This document shows positions 1 through 8,292 of a stretch of DNA of 64,000 bases, one piece after another; within the stretch, counting starts at the first letter, position 1; each line of letters starts with the position of its first letter. Under the pieces are notes generated by a model. The model did no database searches and had not been told where the DNA came from. It worked only from the letters and a program-made list of their open reading frames with translations. This stretch comes from DAIDJD01 sp035485275 (GTDB lineage: Bacteria; Oederibacteriota; JAJYGY01; DAIDJD01). The translations under genes were made by a program, and so were the position numbers. Location: assembly GCA_035485275.1 (NCBI GenBank), contig DATHOE010000047.1, positions 62,001 to 126,000 of the forward strand, read 5' to 3'.

Positions 1-241
1 CCAGCTCCTCGAGCTTGCGGCGGGCGGCGTCCTGCAGGCGCTGGTCCTGCTTCCGCTTCTCATAGGCCCTGAGCAGGGCCTGTTCGTCGTCGGTCAGGTC
101 CTCGGCGGCTACGGGCGGCGGCGGCTGGGGAGCGCGCGGAGGCGCCGTAGACGGCGCGGCCGCGGGCTTCGCGGACGCCGTGGCGTCCCCGAAGATCTCC
201 ATCATGTCATCGAGGTTGAAGCCGTTGTCGTTGCGTGCCAT
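1..241 (-). CDS. Hypothetical protein, N-terminal part only (cut by window edge)
   Basis: An ATG at 241-239 opens a frame that runs off the left edge of the window with no stop. The visible 80 residues begin MARNDNGFNLDDMMEIFGD, followed by an Ala/Pro-rich linker (about residues 20-45) and then a charged, helix-prone segment rich in Glu, Lys, Arg and Gln that looks like the start of a coiled coil. It lies 70 bp downstream of uvrC on the same strand, so it may be the last gene of that transcription unit. I do not recognise a family, and the C-terminal part that could identify it is missing. Confidence 0.6.
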   Translation of the reverse strand, partial: MARNDNGFNLDDMMEIFGDATASAKPAAAPSTAPPRAPQPPPPVAAEDLTDDEQALLRAYEKRKQDQRLQDAARRKLEEL

Positions 242-311
242 GAGGCGAAACGCCGGAAAAAGTGACCGTGCCTTGGAAATTGCCGGAAAACGTGCCGCAG
301 TTTATACGATT

Positions 312-2201
312 TCAGGCCGCAGGGCCAGGGGCAGGCCGTCCGGCTTCCCCCTGCAAATCCTGCTTCAGGCGTTGGGCCATTTTGGGCCCCACGCCCTCGA
401 CCGCCCGCAGCTGCTCCAGGCTGGCGGCGCGCACGCCGTCCACGCTGCCAAAGGTCCGCAGGAGGCGTTTCTTCAGGGAGGGCCCCACCCCGGCCACGTC
501 GTCCAGGGCGCTGTGGGTGAGGGCCTTGGCGCGGAGGCTGCGGTGGAAGGTGATGGCGAAGCGGTGGGCCTCGTCGCGCAGGCGTTGGATCAGCAGGCGC
601 CCCGGGGAGCGCTCGTCGAGCCGGATGCTTTCCATGCGCCCGGGCACGAAGATCTCCTCGAAGCGCTTGGCCAGGCCGACCACGGCCATGCGTTCCAGCC
701 CCAGGGTCCGCAGGGCCTTCAGGGCGGCGCTCAGCTGGCCCTTCCCACCGTCGATGACCACCAGGTCGGGCCAGGGCCCGCCCTCGTCCTGGACGCGGCG
801 GTAGCGGCGGGTGACGACCTCCTCCATGCTGGCGAAGTCGTCCACCCCGGCCACGGTCTTGATCTTGAACTTCCGGTATTCGGAGCGGGCGGGCCGGCCC
901 TCCTGCATCACCACCATGGATGCCACGGTCTGGCTCCCCTGGAAGTGGGAGATATCGAAGCCGTCGATGCGCTGGGGAGGGGCCGGCAGCTCCAGCAGGT
1001 TCTGAAGCTCCAGCAGCGCCCCCTCCAGGTCGTGGGCCGCCCCCCCGCTTGTCCCCTGTTTGGGCCCGCGCTCCCCGAAACGCCGCGTCTCCAGGCCCTC
1101 GTCGCGCAGCATCTCGCGGGCGTTGGCCTCGCACAGGCGCACCAGGGCCACCTTTTCCCCGCGCTGGGGGATGAGGATGTCCACCCTGGCGCCGCGCTTG
1201 GAGCTCAGCCAGGCGGCCAGGGTCTCCACGTCCTCGATGGGGTGGCTGAGCAGGACCTCCTGCGGGACGGCCGCGGCGCCGGAATAGAACTGCCGCACGA
1301 AGGCGCCCAGGCTTTCGGCCGGGTCCGCGGCCTCCGCGTTGGCCAGGCGGCAATCCTGCCAGTCCACGAGCTTGCCTCCGCGCACGAAGAATACCTTCAC
1401 CACCGTGGCCCCGTCCTCGCTGGCCAGGGCCACCACGTCCACGTCCCGCGGCTGGGGCAGGACCACGCGCTGGCGCTCGCGCACCAGCTCCACGGCGCGG
1501 AGGCTGTCGCGCCAGCGTGCCGCCTCCTCGAAACGGTCGGCCTCGGCGGCGGCGGCCATGCGCCTGCGCAGGTCCTCTCGCAGGCCGTCCTCGCGTCCGG
1601 TCAGGAGCAGCTCCGCCTGGCGCACGTGCTCGGCGTACTGCTCGCGGGTCTCCCCCCAGGCCACGCAGGGCGCGTCGCACTGGTGCAGGTCGTAATACAG
1701 GCAGGGGCGCTCCAGCTTGCGGTCGATCTCGATGGAGCACTGGCGGAGCCCCAAGTGCCGGTGCACCAGGCGCAGCACCTCCCGCATGGCCCCCACGTGC
1801 ACGAAGGGCCCGAAGTAGCGGTCCTTGGACAGGTGGGGCCTGCGCGTGACCAGGAGGCGGGGGTATTCCTCGCTGAGCGTGAGCTGGAGGTAGGGGTAGC
1901 GCTTGTCGTCGCGCAGCAGGACGTTGAAGCGGGGCCTGAAGCGCTTGATCAGGTTCTCCTCCAGCACCAGCGCTTCCATCTCGGTGCCGACCACCAGGGT
2001 CTCGAGGGACCTGATCTGCTCGACCAACAGCCTGTTCTTCGGGCTCAGGTCCGCGCGCTCCTGGAAATACTGGAACACGCGACGGCGCAGGTTCACGGCC
2101 TTGCCCACATAAATGACCGTTCCCGCGGCGTCCTTGTAGATGTAACAACCCGGGATCTCCGGCACCTTGTCGAGGGCTTGCCTCAGGCTCTCGTCCATCA
2201 C
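312..2201 (-). CDS. uvrC: UvrC, excinuclease ABC subunit C
   Basis: UvrC makes both incisions around a DNA lesion in nucleotide excision repair, acting in the cytoplasm on the UvrB-DNA complex. The 629-residue product has the N-terminal GIY-YIG nuclease (GCYIY at 18-22, YVG at 31-33), a central UVR motif that contacts UvrB, a C-terminal RNase H-like nuclease (segments GFDISHFQGSQ and VVIDGGKGQ) and a tandem helix-hairpin-helix at the end (DVAGVGPSLKKRLL, AVEGVGPKMAQRL). Length is normal to slightly long for the family (about 600-610). Its ATG overlaps the uvrB stop in an ATGA, so the two repair subunits are translationally coupled, an arrangement that should keep their amounts matched. Confidence 0.97.
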   Translation of the reverse strand: MMDESLRQALDKVPEIPGCYIYKDAAGTVIYVGKAVNLRRRVFQYFQERADLSPKNRLLVEQIRSLETLVVGTEMEALVLEENLIKRFRPRFNVLLRDDKRYPYLQLTLSEEYPRLLVTRRPHLSKDRYFGPFVHVGAMREVLRLVHRHLGLRQCSIEIDRKLERPCLYYDLHQCDAPCVAWGETREQYAEHVRQAELLLTGREDGLREDLRRRMAAAAEADRFEEAARWRDSLRAVELVRERQRVVLPQPRDVDVVALASEDGATVVKVFFVRGGKLVDWQDCRLANAEAADPAESLGAFVRQFYSGAAAVPQEVLLSHPIEDVETLAAWLSSKRGARVDILIPQRGEKVALVRLCEANAREMLRDEGLETRRFGERGPKQGTSGGAAHDLEGALLELQNLLELPAPPQRIDGFDISHFQGSQTVASMVVMQEGRPARSEYRKFKIKTVAGVDDFASMEEVVTRRYRRVQDEGGPWPDLVVIDGGKGQLSAALKALRTLGLERMAVVGLAKRFEEIFVPGRMESIRLDERSPGRLLIQRLRDEAHRFAITFHRSLRAKALTHSALDDVAGVGPSLKKRLLRTFGSVDGVRAASLEQLRAVEGVGPKMAQRLKQDLQGEAGRPAPGPAA

Positions 2202-4333
2202 CCGAAATTCCTCTTGGGCGGGCGGGAGGGGCGCCGCGAGCCCGGGCTGGGCATGCCCGGAACGCGCCCCTTCCCCTGGCCCCGGCGGGCCACCTTTTCC
2301 GAGCCGGACTTGGCCGGGGCCAGGTCCCTGGAGTCCAGCAGCTCCCCGGGCTTGAGGGCGCGCAGGCGGGTCAGGCGGTCCCGCAATTCCGCGGCCTTTT
2401 CGAATTCCAGCCGGGCGGCGGCGGAGCGCATCTCGTGCTCCACCTTGACGATCAGCTTGGGCACGGCCTCGGGGTCGACGAAATCCGCCCCGGAGGAGTC
2501 GGCCGCGGGCAGCGCCACGGTGAAGTAGTCGGCCTCATAGACCGAGCTGAGCACGTCCTTGATGGCCGACTTGATGCTCTGGGGCGTGATGCCGTGCTCG
2601 GCGTTGTATTCGAGCTGGCGCTCGCGCCGGCGGCCGGTCTCGGCCAGGGCGCGCTTCATGCTGTCCGTCATCCGCGCCGCGTAGAGGATGGCCTTCCCCT
2701 CCACGTTGCGGGCGGCCCGCCCCATGGTCTGGATGAGGCTGCGGTCGGAGCGCAGGAAGCCCTCCTTGTCGGCGTCGAGGATGGCCACCAGGCTCACCTC
2801 CGGCAGGTCCAGTCCCTCCCTCAAAAGGTTGATGCCCACCAGGCAGTCGAACTCCCCCAGGCGCAGCCCGCGAAGGATCTTCACGCGCTCCAGCGCGTCG
2901 ATGTCGGAATGCAGGTAGCGGACGCGGATGCCCTGGTCGGTGAAGTAGCCGGTCAGCTCCTCGGACATGCGCTTGGTCAGGGTGGTCACCAGGACCCGTT
3001 CGCCCTTGGCCGCGCGCAGGCGCACCTCCGCCATCAGGTCGTCGACCTGGCCTTGCACGGGCCGTATCTCCACGACCGGGTCGATGAGCCCGGTGGGGCG
3101 GATGATCTGCTCGGCCACGGCCCCGGCGCTCTTCTTGATCTCCCAGTCCCCCGGGGTCGCGCTGACGTACACGCACTGGGGCACGCGCGCCTCGTACTCC
3201 TCGAAGTAGAGGGGGCGGTTGTCCAGGGCGCTGGGCAGGCGGAATCCGTGCTCGACCAGGCTGAGCTTGCGGCTGCGGTCCCCCTCGTACATGCCGCGCA
3301 CCTGCGGCAGGGTGACGTGGCTCTCGTCGACGATGACCAGGGAGCCCGCCGGCAGGTAGTCCAGCAGGGTCTTCGGCGGCGTGCCGGCCTCGCGGGCGTC
3401 CAGATGGCGGCTGTAGTTCTCGATGCCGGCGCAGGCGCCGGTCTCGCGCAGCATCTCGAGGTCGAAACGCGTGCGCTGGTCCAGGCGCTGGGCCTCCAGC
3501 AGCTTGTTCTCGGACTTCAGCTCGGCCACCCGCTCCTTGAGCTCGGCCTGGATCGAGGCGGCCGCCCGCTTGACCTCGTCGGGGGGCATCACGTAGATCT
3601 TGGCGGGGTAGAGCACGTAGCGGTCCATCTCCCGCTTCACCTTGCCGGTGAGGGAGTCCATCTCGCTGATGCGTTCGATCTCGTCGCCGAAGAAGTCCAG
3701 CGCCACCACGGTCTCGCCGTAGGCGGGAAAGAGCTCCACCCGGTCCCCGCGCACCCGGAACTGCCCGCGGAAGAAATCGACCTGCGAGCGCGTGTACTGC
3801 ATCTCGACGAGCTTGCGCAGCAGCCCATCGCGCGGCGCGCTGCCGCCCTTTTCGAAGCCCAGGAACATGTCCCGGTAGACGTCCGGGTCGCCCAGGCCGT
3901 AGATGCAGCTCACCGATGAGATCACCACGGTGTCGCGGCGTTCAAGCAGGGCGTGGGTGGCGCTCAGGCGCAGGCGGTCCAGCTCGTCGTTGATGGCCGC
4001 GTCTTTTTCGATGTAGGTGTCGGTGGAGGCCACGTAGGCCTCGGGCTGGTAATAATCGTAGTAACTGACGAAGTATTCGACCCGGTTTTCCGGGAAAAAC
4101 GACTTGAACTCGCCGTAGAGCTGGGCGGCCAGGGTCTTGTTGTGGCTGATGATGAGGGTCGGCCGCTGGACCCTGGCGATGAGGTTCGCCATGGTGAAGG
4201 TCTTGCCCGACCCGGTGACGCCCAGCAGTGTCTGGTGGCGCTTGCCGGCCTCGAAGCCGGCCGCGAGCGCGTCGATGGCCGCGGGCTGGTCGCCCTGGGG
4301 GGAATAATCCGAAACAAGCTTGAAGGCGCCCAC
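2198..4333 (-). CDS. uvrB: UvrB, excinuclease ABC subunit B
   Basis: UvrB is the damage-verifying helicase-like subunit of nucleotide excision repair; it receives DNA from UvrA and recruits UvrC. The 711-residue product shows Walker A GVTGSGKT at residues 38-45, the aromatic beta-hairpin that inserts between DNA strands (YFVSYYDYYQPEAYVAS), the DESH Walker B box, helicase motifs V/VI (LREGLDLPEV, QTMGRAARN) and a C-terminal UVR domain. After the UVR domain there is an additional basic, Pro/Arg-rich tail of roughly 35 residues. The start is GTG; it lies 3 bp after the stop of the upstream helical-repeat gene, so that gene, uvrB and uvrC look like one transcript. Confidence 0.97.
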   Translation of the reverse strand: MGAFKLVSDYSPQGDQPAAIDALAAGFEAGKRHQTLLGVTGSGKTFTMANLIARVQRPTLIISHNKTLAAQLYGEFKSFFPENRVEYFVSYYDYYQPEAYVASTDTYIEKDAAINDELDRLRLSATHALLERRDTVVISSVSCIYGLGDPDVYRDMFLGFEKGGSAPRDGLLRKLVEMQYTRSQVDFFRGQFRVRGDRVELFPAYGETVVALDFFGDEIERISEMDSLTGKVKREMDRYVLYPAKIYVMPPDEVKRAAASIQAELKERVAELKSENKLLEAQRLDQRTRFDLEMLRETGACAGIENYSRHLDAREAGTPPKTLLDYLPAGSLVIVDESHVTLPQVRGMYEGDRSRKLSLVEHGFRLPSALDNRPLYFEEYEARVPQCVYVSATPGDWEIKKSAGAVAEQIIRPTGLIDPVVEIRPVQGQVDDLMAEVRLRAAKGERVLVTTLTKRMSEELTGYFTDQGIRVRYLHSDIDALERVKILRGLRLGEFDCLVGINLLREGLDLPEVSLVAILDADKEGFLRSDRSLIQTMGRAARNVEGKAILYAARMTDSMKRALAETGRRRERQLEYNAEHGITPQSIKSAIKDVLSSVYEADYFTVALPAADSSGADFVDPEAVPKLIVKVEHEMRSAAARLEFEKAAELRDRLTRLRALKPGELLDSRDLAPAKSGSEKVARRGQGKGRVPGMPSPGSRRPSRPPKRNFG

Positions 4334-4336
4334 GGC

Positions 4337-4879
4337 CTAAAGGCCTTTGCGCTGGTAGATTTCCAACAGCAGGGCCTTCACCGGCTCATTCTCGGGGTCC
4401 TGGGCGACGATCTTCTGGCACAGGCGCATGGCTTCCGGAAGGAGGCCCTGGCTGAGGCATTTTTGGGCGGCGACGAGGAGGGCGTCCACGTCCTCCTCGA
4501 TGTGCTTGGTGGTGGCGGCGTGCAGGACGTCTGCGATGCGCCGCGAGCTCTGCATCACCGCGGCCATGGAGTCCCCGCCGGCGCCCTGGCGTTCCACGCG
4601 GCGGCGCACCGCCTCCTCCATCAAGGCCCGGCTGCGGGCCTCGGCCTCGCCCAAAACGGGCGCGGGCGTCAAGGGCAGCGGGGGAACAGGGGCCGCCTCG
4701 GCCTGGGACTGGGCCTCCGGCGCCACCGAAAGATGCGCCGCCAGCCCCGAGAGCAGGTAGAGGATGTTGACGTCCCCGGGGAAAAGCACGGCCGCCTTGC
4801 GGCACTCGTCCAAGGCCAGGTTCCACTGGCCGGCCTGGCACTGGGCGACGATGGATTTCAGGATCTGGCGCTTGTCCAA
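4337..4879 (-). CDS. Helical-repeat (TPR-like) hypothetical protein
   Basis: A 180-residue protein with one TPR-like helical pair at the N terminus (about residues 1-50, AGQWNLALDECRKAAVLFPGDVNI pattern split over two helices) and another at the C terminus (SQGLLPEAMRLCQKIVAQDP), joined by an Ala/Pro-rich linker. There is no signal peptide or membrane segment, so it should be cytoplasmic. It sits between pheS and uvrB on the same strand, 43 bp after pheS and 3 bp before uvrB, in the position where pheT is found in many bacteria. TPR-type folds normally mediate protein contacts; no specific function can be assigned. Confidence 0.8.
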   Translation of the reverse strand: MDKRQILKSIVAQCQAGQWNLALDECRKAAVLFPGDVNILYLLSGLAAHLSVAPEAQSQAEAAPVPPLPLTPAPVLGEAEARSRALMEEAVRRRVERQGAGGDSMAAVMQSSRRIADVLHAATTKHIEEDVDALLVAAQKCLSQGLLPEAMRLCQKIVAQDPENEPVKALLLEIYQRKGL

Positions 4880-4921
4880 GACCGCGTATCCCCGCGAAAA
4901 GAAGACCTCAATATTCTACAC

Positions 4922-5971
4922 CTAAAACTGGGCCAAAAACCTCGGGTCGTTCTCGGTAAACAGGCGCACGTCGTTGACGCCCCATTTCAGCATGGCGATG
5001 CGCTCGACGCCCATGCCGAAGGCGAAGCCGCTGTAGGCCTCCGGGTCGAGACCGCAGGACTTGAAAACCGCCGGATGCACCATGCCGGCGCCCATGATCT
5101 CGATGAAGCCCGAGTGCTTGCACAGGCCGCAGCCCTTGCCCATGCACTGGAAGCACTGCACGTCCACCTCCATGGATGGCTCGGTGAAGCCGAAATGGCT
5201 GGGCCGCAGGCGGACCCCCAGGCGCCGGCCGAACATGAGGCGGGCGAAGCTTTCCAGGGTCCCCTTGAGGTCGCTGAAGCGCACCTTGCCGAAGGCGTCC
5301 ACGGCCAGGCCCTCCACCTGGTGGAACTGGGCGCCGTGGGTGGCGTCGGCCGCGTCGCGGCGGTAGACCCGCCCGGGGGCGAGCATACGCAGGGGCGGCT
5401 TGCGCTTGCGCAGGACCCGCACCTGCACGCTGGAGGTGTGGGTGCGCAGGACCCTGCGTTCGCCGTCCTGCCCCGCCGGCGGGCTGACGTAGTAGCTGTC
5501 CATGCCGTCGCGGGCCGGATGGTCCGCGGGCATGTTGAGGGCGTCGAAATTGTGGAACTCATCCTCCAGATCCGGGCCGCTCTCGACGTTGAAGCCCAGG
5601 CGCTGGAAGACTTCGCAGATCTCCCATTGCATGCGGGCCAGGGGATGCAGGGTCCCGGCGGCCGGGAGCCTGCCCGGCAGGGTCACGTCCAGGCGTTCGG
5701 CGTCCAGGCGCGAGGCCAGGGCGCGCGCGGCCGCATCACGGCGCAGGGTTTCCAGGCGCTCCAGCACCGCGGCCTTGGCGGCGTTCACGCGGGCCCCGAA
5801 GGCAGGGCGGTCCTGGGGGGCCAGGCCCCCGGTTTCCCGCAGCAGGAGGGTCAGGCTTCCCTTCTTGCCCAGCGTGCGCACCTCGAAATCCGCCAGCCAG
5901 GCCGTTTCCACGGGCGCGGCGGCCAGCTCCTCAAGGGCTTTTTTTTCGAGCGCGCTCACCTGGTCGAACAT
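4922..5971 (-). CDS. pheS: Phenylalanyl-tRNA synthetase alpha subunit
   Basis: PheS carries the catalytic class II core of the (alpha-beta)2 enzyme that charges tRNA-Phe. The 349-residue product has the N-terminal coiled-coil, motif 2 region (RTHTSSVQVR and GAQFHQVEGL) and motif 3 (GFAFGMGVERIAMLKWG). A C-x2-C-x4-C-x2-C segment (CFQC...CGLC) precedes the conserved IEIMGAGMVHP strand; such a Cys-rich loop is seen in many bacterial PheS proteins. It lies downstream of infC-rpmI-rplT and an rRNA methyltransferase, a classical order. pheT, which normally follows, is not here: the next genes are a helical-repeat protein and uvrB. Confidence 0.96.
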   Translation of the reverse strand: MFDQVSALEKKALEELAAAPVETAWLADFEVRTLGKKGSLTLLLRETGGLAPQDRPAFGARVNAAKAAVLERLETLRRDAAARALASRLDAERLDVTLPGRLPAAGTLHPLARMQWEICEVFQRLGFNVESGPDLEDEFHNFDALNMPADHPARDGMDSYYVSPPAGQDGERRVLRTHTSSVQVRVLRKRKPPLRMLAPGRVYRRDAADATHGAQFHQVEGLAVDAFGKVRFSDLKGTLESFARLMFGRRLGVRLRPSHFGFTEPSMEVDVQCFQCMGKGCGLCKHSGFIEIMGAGMVHPAVFKSCGLDPEAYSGFAFGMGVERIAMLKWGVNDVRLFTENDPRFLAQF

Positions 5972-6053
5972 GGGTTTATTCCGCCTGGTTTGGGTAGGGG
6001 ATGCGTCCGACGAATTCTAACAGCGCGGCCGGATTCACGCAAAAAAAAGGTAA

Positions 6054-6833
6054 TCAGGCCCTTTGCCTGAGGGTCTCGAACAGCAAAACGGCCCCCGATG
6101 CGGCCACATTGAGGGATTCGGCCCCTCCGGGGTAGGCGATGCGGACCTCGCCGTCGCAGGCCGCCCTCGCCTCCGGGCCCAGCCCACGGCCTTCCGACCC
6201 GAGCACCCAGCACAGGGCCCGGCGGCAGTCCGCCTCGATATAGTTCCGCTCCGCCCGGGGGCCGGTGGCGTAGCACCGGACCCCCGCGGCCACCAGGGAG
6301 CGCAACTCGGCGGCCAGGTCCTCCGCCTCCCGCAGGGCGGTGTGGAACTGGGCGCCGGCTCCGGCGCGCAGGACCTTGGGCGACCAGACGTCGGCGCAGC
6401 CCGCACCCAGGATCACGGCCGCCTTGCAGGCCCAGGCGCAGCGCAGAAGGGTGCCGAGATTCCCCGGGTCCTGGAGCGCGTCCAGGGCCAGGAACAGGGT
6501 GTCCCCCTTGGCCGGGGCCAGGGCGCGGATCTCTATCTCGCACAGGAGCCCCTGGGGCGTGCGCGTGTCGGACAGCTTGGCGAGCTGGGCCGCCTCCATG
6601 GACCGCGGGGCCAGTCCTTTGGCGCGGGCGGCGGCGAGGAGCCCCTTGGACTCCGGCGCGGCCGCGGCCGCGGGCGTCGCCCACAACGCGCGCACCAGGC
6701 CGGCGGCCAGGGCTTCCGCCGCCAGATGGGGGCCTTCGGCCACGGAGCGATTCTGTTCGCGCCGCGCCGCCGCGTCCCTCAGCAGGAGGCGCAGGCGGCG
6801 GAGTTCCGAGGCGGGTTCTGGTTTGGGGGCCAT
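6054..6833 (-). CDS. TrmH/SpoU-family RNA 2'-O-methyltransferase
   Basis: A SPOUT-class methyltransferase that should transfer a methyl group from S-adenosylmethionine to a ribose 2'-hydroxyl in rRNA or tRNA. The three SpoU signatures are present: motif 1 QDPGNLGTLLRCAWA, motif 2 WVLGSEGRGLG and motif 3 GGAESLNVAASGAVLLFE, preceded by a short substrate-binding domain. I place the start at the ATG at 6833 (259 residues, MAPKPEPASE); a start 11 codons upstream would fall inside the loop of a strong terminator hairpin (6849-6874) and is therefore unlikely. The same gene position between rplT and pheS is common in bacteria. The exact RNA target cannot be told from sequence. Confidence 0.9.
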   Translation of the reverse strand: MAPKPEPASELRRLRLLLRDAAARREQNRSVAEGPHLAAEALAAGLVRALWATPAAAAAPESKGLLAAARAKGLAPRSMEAAQLAKLSDTRTPQGLLCEIEIRALAPAKGDTLFLALDALQDPGNLGTLLRCAWACKAAVILGAGCADVWSPKVLRAGAGAQFHTALREAEDLAAELRSLVAAGVRCYATGPRAERNYIEADCRRALCWVLGSEGRGLGPEARAACDGEVRIAYPGGAESLNVAASGAVLLFETLRQRA

Positions 6834-6840
6834 GGGATCC

Positions 6841-6874
6841 AAAAAAAAGCCCCGCCGGTCCTGCATGGCGGGGC
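6841..6874 (-). terminator. Rho-independent terminator after rplT
   Basis: A perfect 8-bp G+C stem (GCCCCGCC at 6849-6856 with GGCGGGGC at 6867-6874) with a 10-nt loop is followed, reading on the minus strand, by eight T residues (6848-6841). It ends the infC-rpmI-rplT transcript about 50 bp after the rplT stop. On the plus strand the hairpin is followed by TTTTCC only, so termination is mainly leftward. Confidence 0.88.
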
Positions 6875-6923
6875 TTTTCCTTTATCAGCGCGGGTGCGGG
6901 CCCGGGTTCGAGGCCCGGCCTTG

Positions 6924-7274
6924 CTACTTCTGCTGGGCCAGTTGGGCCAGCTGGCTGAAGGCCGCGGGGTCGCTGACGGCCAGCTCGGCCAGGGCCTTGC
7001 GGTCCAGTCCGACGCCGGCGCCCTTGAGCGCGCTCATCAGGCGGCTGTAGCTGACGCCGTTCTCGCGGGCCGCGGCGTTGATGCGCACGATCCACAGCCC
7101 GCGGGCGTTGCGCTTCTTCTGCTTGCGGTCGCGGAAGGCGTAGTTGCCGGCGCGCTTGAGCGTTTCCTGGGCTTGGCGCAGGCGGTTGTTGCGGCCGCCG
7201 ACGAAGCCCTTGGTGCGGGACAGGACCGACTTGCGATGGGCCCGGCTATTCTTGGAGTTTTTGACGCGTGCCAT
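6924..7274 (-). CDS. rplT: 50S ribosomal protein L20 (bL20)
   Basis: bL20 binds 23S rRNA early in 50S assembly. The 116-residue sequence MARVKNSKNSRAHRKSVL with GFVGGRNNRLRQAQET and the conserved helix RKQKKRNARGLWIVRINAA is unmistakable, and the length is normal for the family. It follows rpmI by 14 bp and infC further upstream, the standard infC-rpmI-rplT operon in which L20 often represses its own operon by binding a leader RNA. No convincing L20-binding pseudoknot was recognised here, but that needs folding of the leader. Confidence 0.98.
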   Translation of the reverse strand: MARVKNSKNSRAHRKSVLSRTKGFVGGRNNRLRQAQETLKRAGNYAFRDRKQKKRNARGLWIVRINAAARENGVSYSRLMSALKGAGVGLDRKALAELAVSDPAAFSQLAQLAQQK

Positions 7275-7288
7275 GGGTCACCTTTCCT

Positions 7289-7486
7289 TTACGCGTAGGG
7301 CATCATGCGGAAAACAGTCTTTTCAAAACCCTTGATGAGGGTCTCCATCTTCCGTTTGCGGCGCTTGTTCGCCTTGGTGTTGCGGATGTTGAGGTGGCGC
7401 AGGCCGGTGCGCTTGAACATGACCTTGCCCGTGCCCGTGATCTTCACCCGCTTCTTCATTCCACTGTGGGTCTTCATTTTCGGCAT
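7289..7486 (-). CDS. rpmI: 50S ribosomal protein L35 (bL35)
   Basis: A 65-residue strongly basic protein starting MPKMKTHSGMKKRVKITGTG with the conserved RTGLRHLN segment identifies bL35, a component of the large subunit. It is the middle gene of infC-rpmI-rplT, 19 bp after infC and 14 bp before rplT, so it is co-transcribed with both. Confidence 0.98.
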   Translation of the reverse strand: MPKMKTHSGMKKRVKITGTGKVMFKRTGLRHLNIRNTKANKRRKRKMETLIKGFEKTVFRMMPYA

Positions 7487-7505
7487 GACGGATTCCCTTG
7501 AGTGT

Positions 7506-8084
7506 TCAAGCCCCTTGCGGCTTCTCCGCTGGGGCGACTTCCGGTTTGGCGCCCTTGACCACGGGCTTGACCGGCACTGCCTTGGGGGCCAGCAGGCACC
7601 CCAAATTGTTGCCTTCGAACTTCGGGTACTGCTCCAGCACGCAATGCTCGTTAAGGGCGGCCAGGGCCTTGTCGAGGATGGCGCGCCCCAGTTCCTGGTG
7701 GGCCATTTCGCGGCCGCGGAAGGTGATGACCAGGCGCACGCGGTCGCCCTCCTGGAAAAACTCCTTCACGTGCCTCATCTTCACCTCAAGATCGTGCTCA
7801 CCGATCTTGGGCCTGATCTTGATTTCCTTGACCACCACCGTGTGCTGCTTCTTGCGGGCCTCTTTTTCGCGCTTCTCGTGCTCGTACTTGTATTTGCCGT
7901 AGTCCAGGATCTTGCAGACCGGAGGGCGGGCGTCCGGCGACACTTCCACCAGGTCCAGCCCCTGTTCGCGGGCGGCCTCAAGGGCCTTGAACGCCGGCAC
8001 GATGCCGACCTGTTCCCCGCCGGCCCCGATCAGGCGGACCTCACGGACACGGATCTTCTCGTTGATGCGAAGGCTAAGAGAAAT
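7506..8084 (-). CDS. infC: Translation initiation factor IF-3, starting with ATT
   Basis: IF-3 binds the 30S subunit, prevents premature 50S joining and proofreads start codons. Conserved blocks RINEKIRVREVRLIG (N-domain), VCKILDYGKYKYEHEKREKEARK (linker) and VKEIKIRPKIGEHDLEVK (C-domain) are all visible. The N-domain block has no ATG, GTG or TTG upstream of it: an in-frame TAA lies at 8102-8100 and the only sensible start is ATT at 8084-8082, 7 nt after a GGGAGA ribosome-binding site (8097-8092). That gives 192 residues (N-terminus MSLSLRINEK). The C terminus has a short Ala/Pro/Lys-rich extension. A start at the internal GTG (8000) would delete most of the N-domain and is rejected. Confidence 0.95.
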   Translation of the reverse strand: MSLSLRINEKIRVREVRLIGAGGEQVGIVPAFKALEAAREQGLDLVEVSPDARPPVCKILDYGKYKYEHEKREKEARKKQHTVVVKEIKIRPKIGEHDLEVKMRHVKEFFQEGDRVRLVITFRGREMAHQELGRAILDKALAALNEHCVLEQYPKFEGNNLGCLLAPKAVPVKPVVKGAKPEVAPAEKPQGA

Positions 8085-8097
8085 GGTGGCGTCTCCC
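8082..8097 (-). promoter_or_regulatory. infC ribosome-binding site and ATT start codon
   Basis: Shine-Dalgarno core GGGAGA (8097-8092 on the minus strand), 7-nt spacer, then ATT (8084-8082). In enteric bacteria an AUU start lets IF-3 repress its own translation by rejecting its non-canonical start codon; the same control is inferred here from the matching arrangement. Confidence 0.85.
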
Positions 8098-8259
8098 GGT
8101 TAAGGCTAATCAAGGCCTGAACGCGCGCAAAAACCGCGCGGAATCGGCCGCGATTGATGGGCTTGCTTCAGGTGTTGTTGTATCCGTGGTGGAGAAACGG
8201 ACCCTGGCCCTCGAGTCGGGCGTGGGTGGGGCCTCCGCATAGGATGGCCCGCTTGGCGG

Positions 8260-8278
8260 CGCGGGCCTGAGGCCCGCG
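8260..8278 (-). terminator. Perfect 9-bp inverted repeat after the zinc-ribbon membrane gene
   Basis: CGCGGGCCT and AGGCCCGCG flank a single base, forming a near-perfect G+C palindrome 15 bp downstream of the stop of the gene ending at 8293. There is no T-tract on the minus strand, so it may be a processing or Rho-linked stem rather than an intrinsic terminator. The rest of the roughly 200-bp gap before infC is G+C-rich leader with no gene I can support. Confidence 0.4.
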
Positions 8279-8292
8279 AAAGAGTGCCGATA

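Noticed and set aside
180..6070. Long open frames on the plus strand (up to 782 codons) opposite uvrC, uvrB and pheS
   Set aside because: They are antisense shadows produced by G+C-rich third positions; their translations are low-complexity Ala/Gly/Leu/His-rich and match no family, whereas the minus-strand genes are unmistakable.
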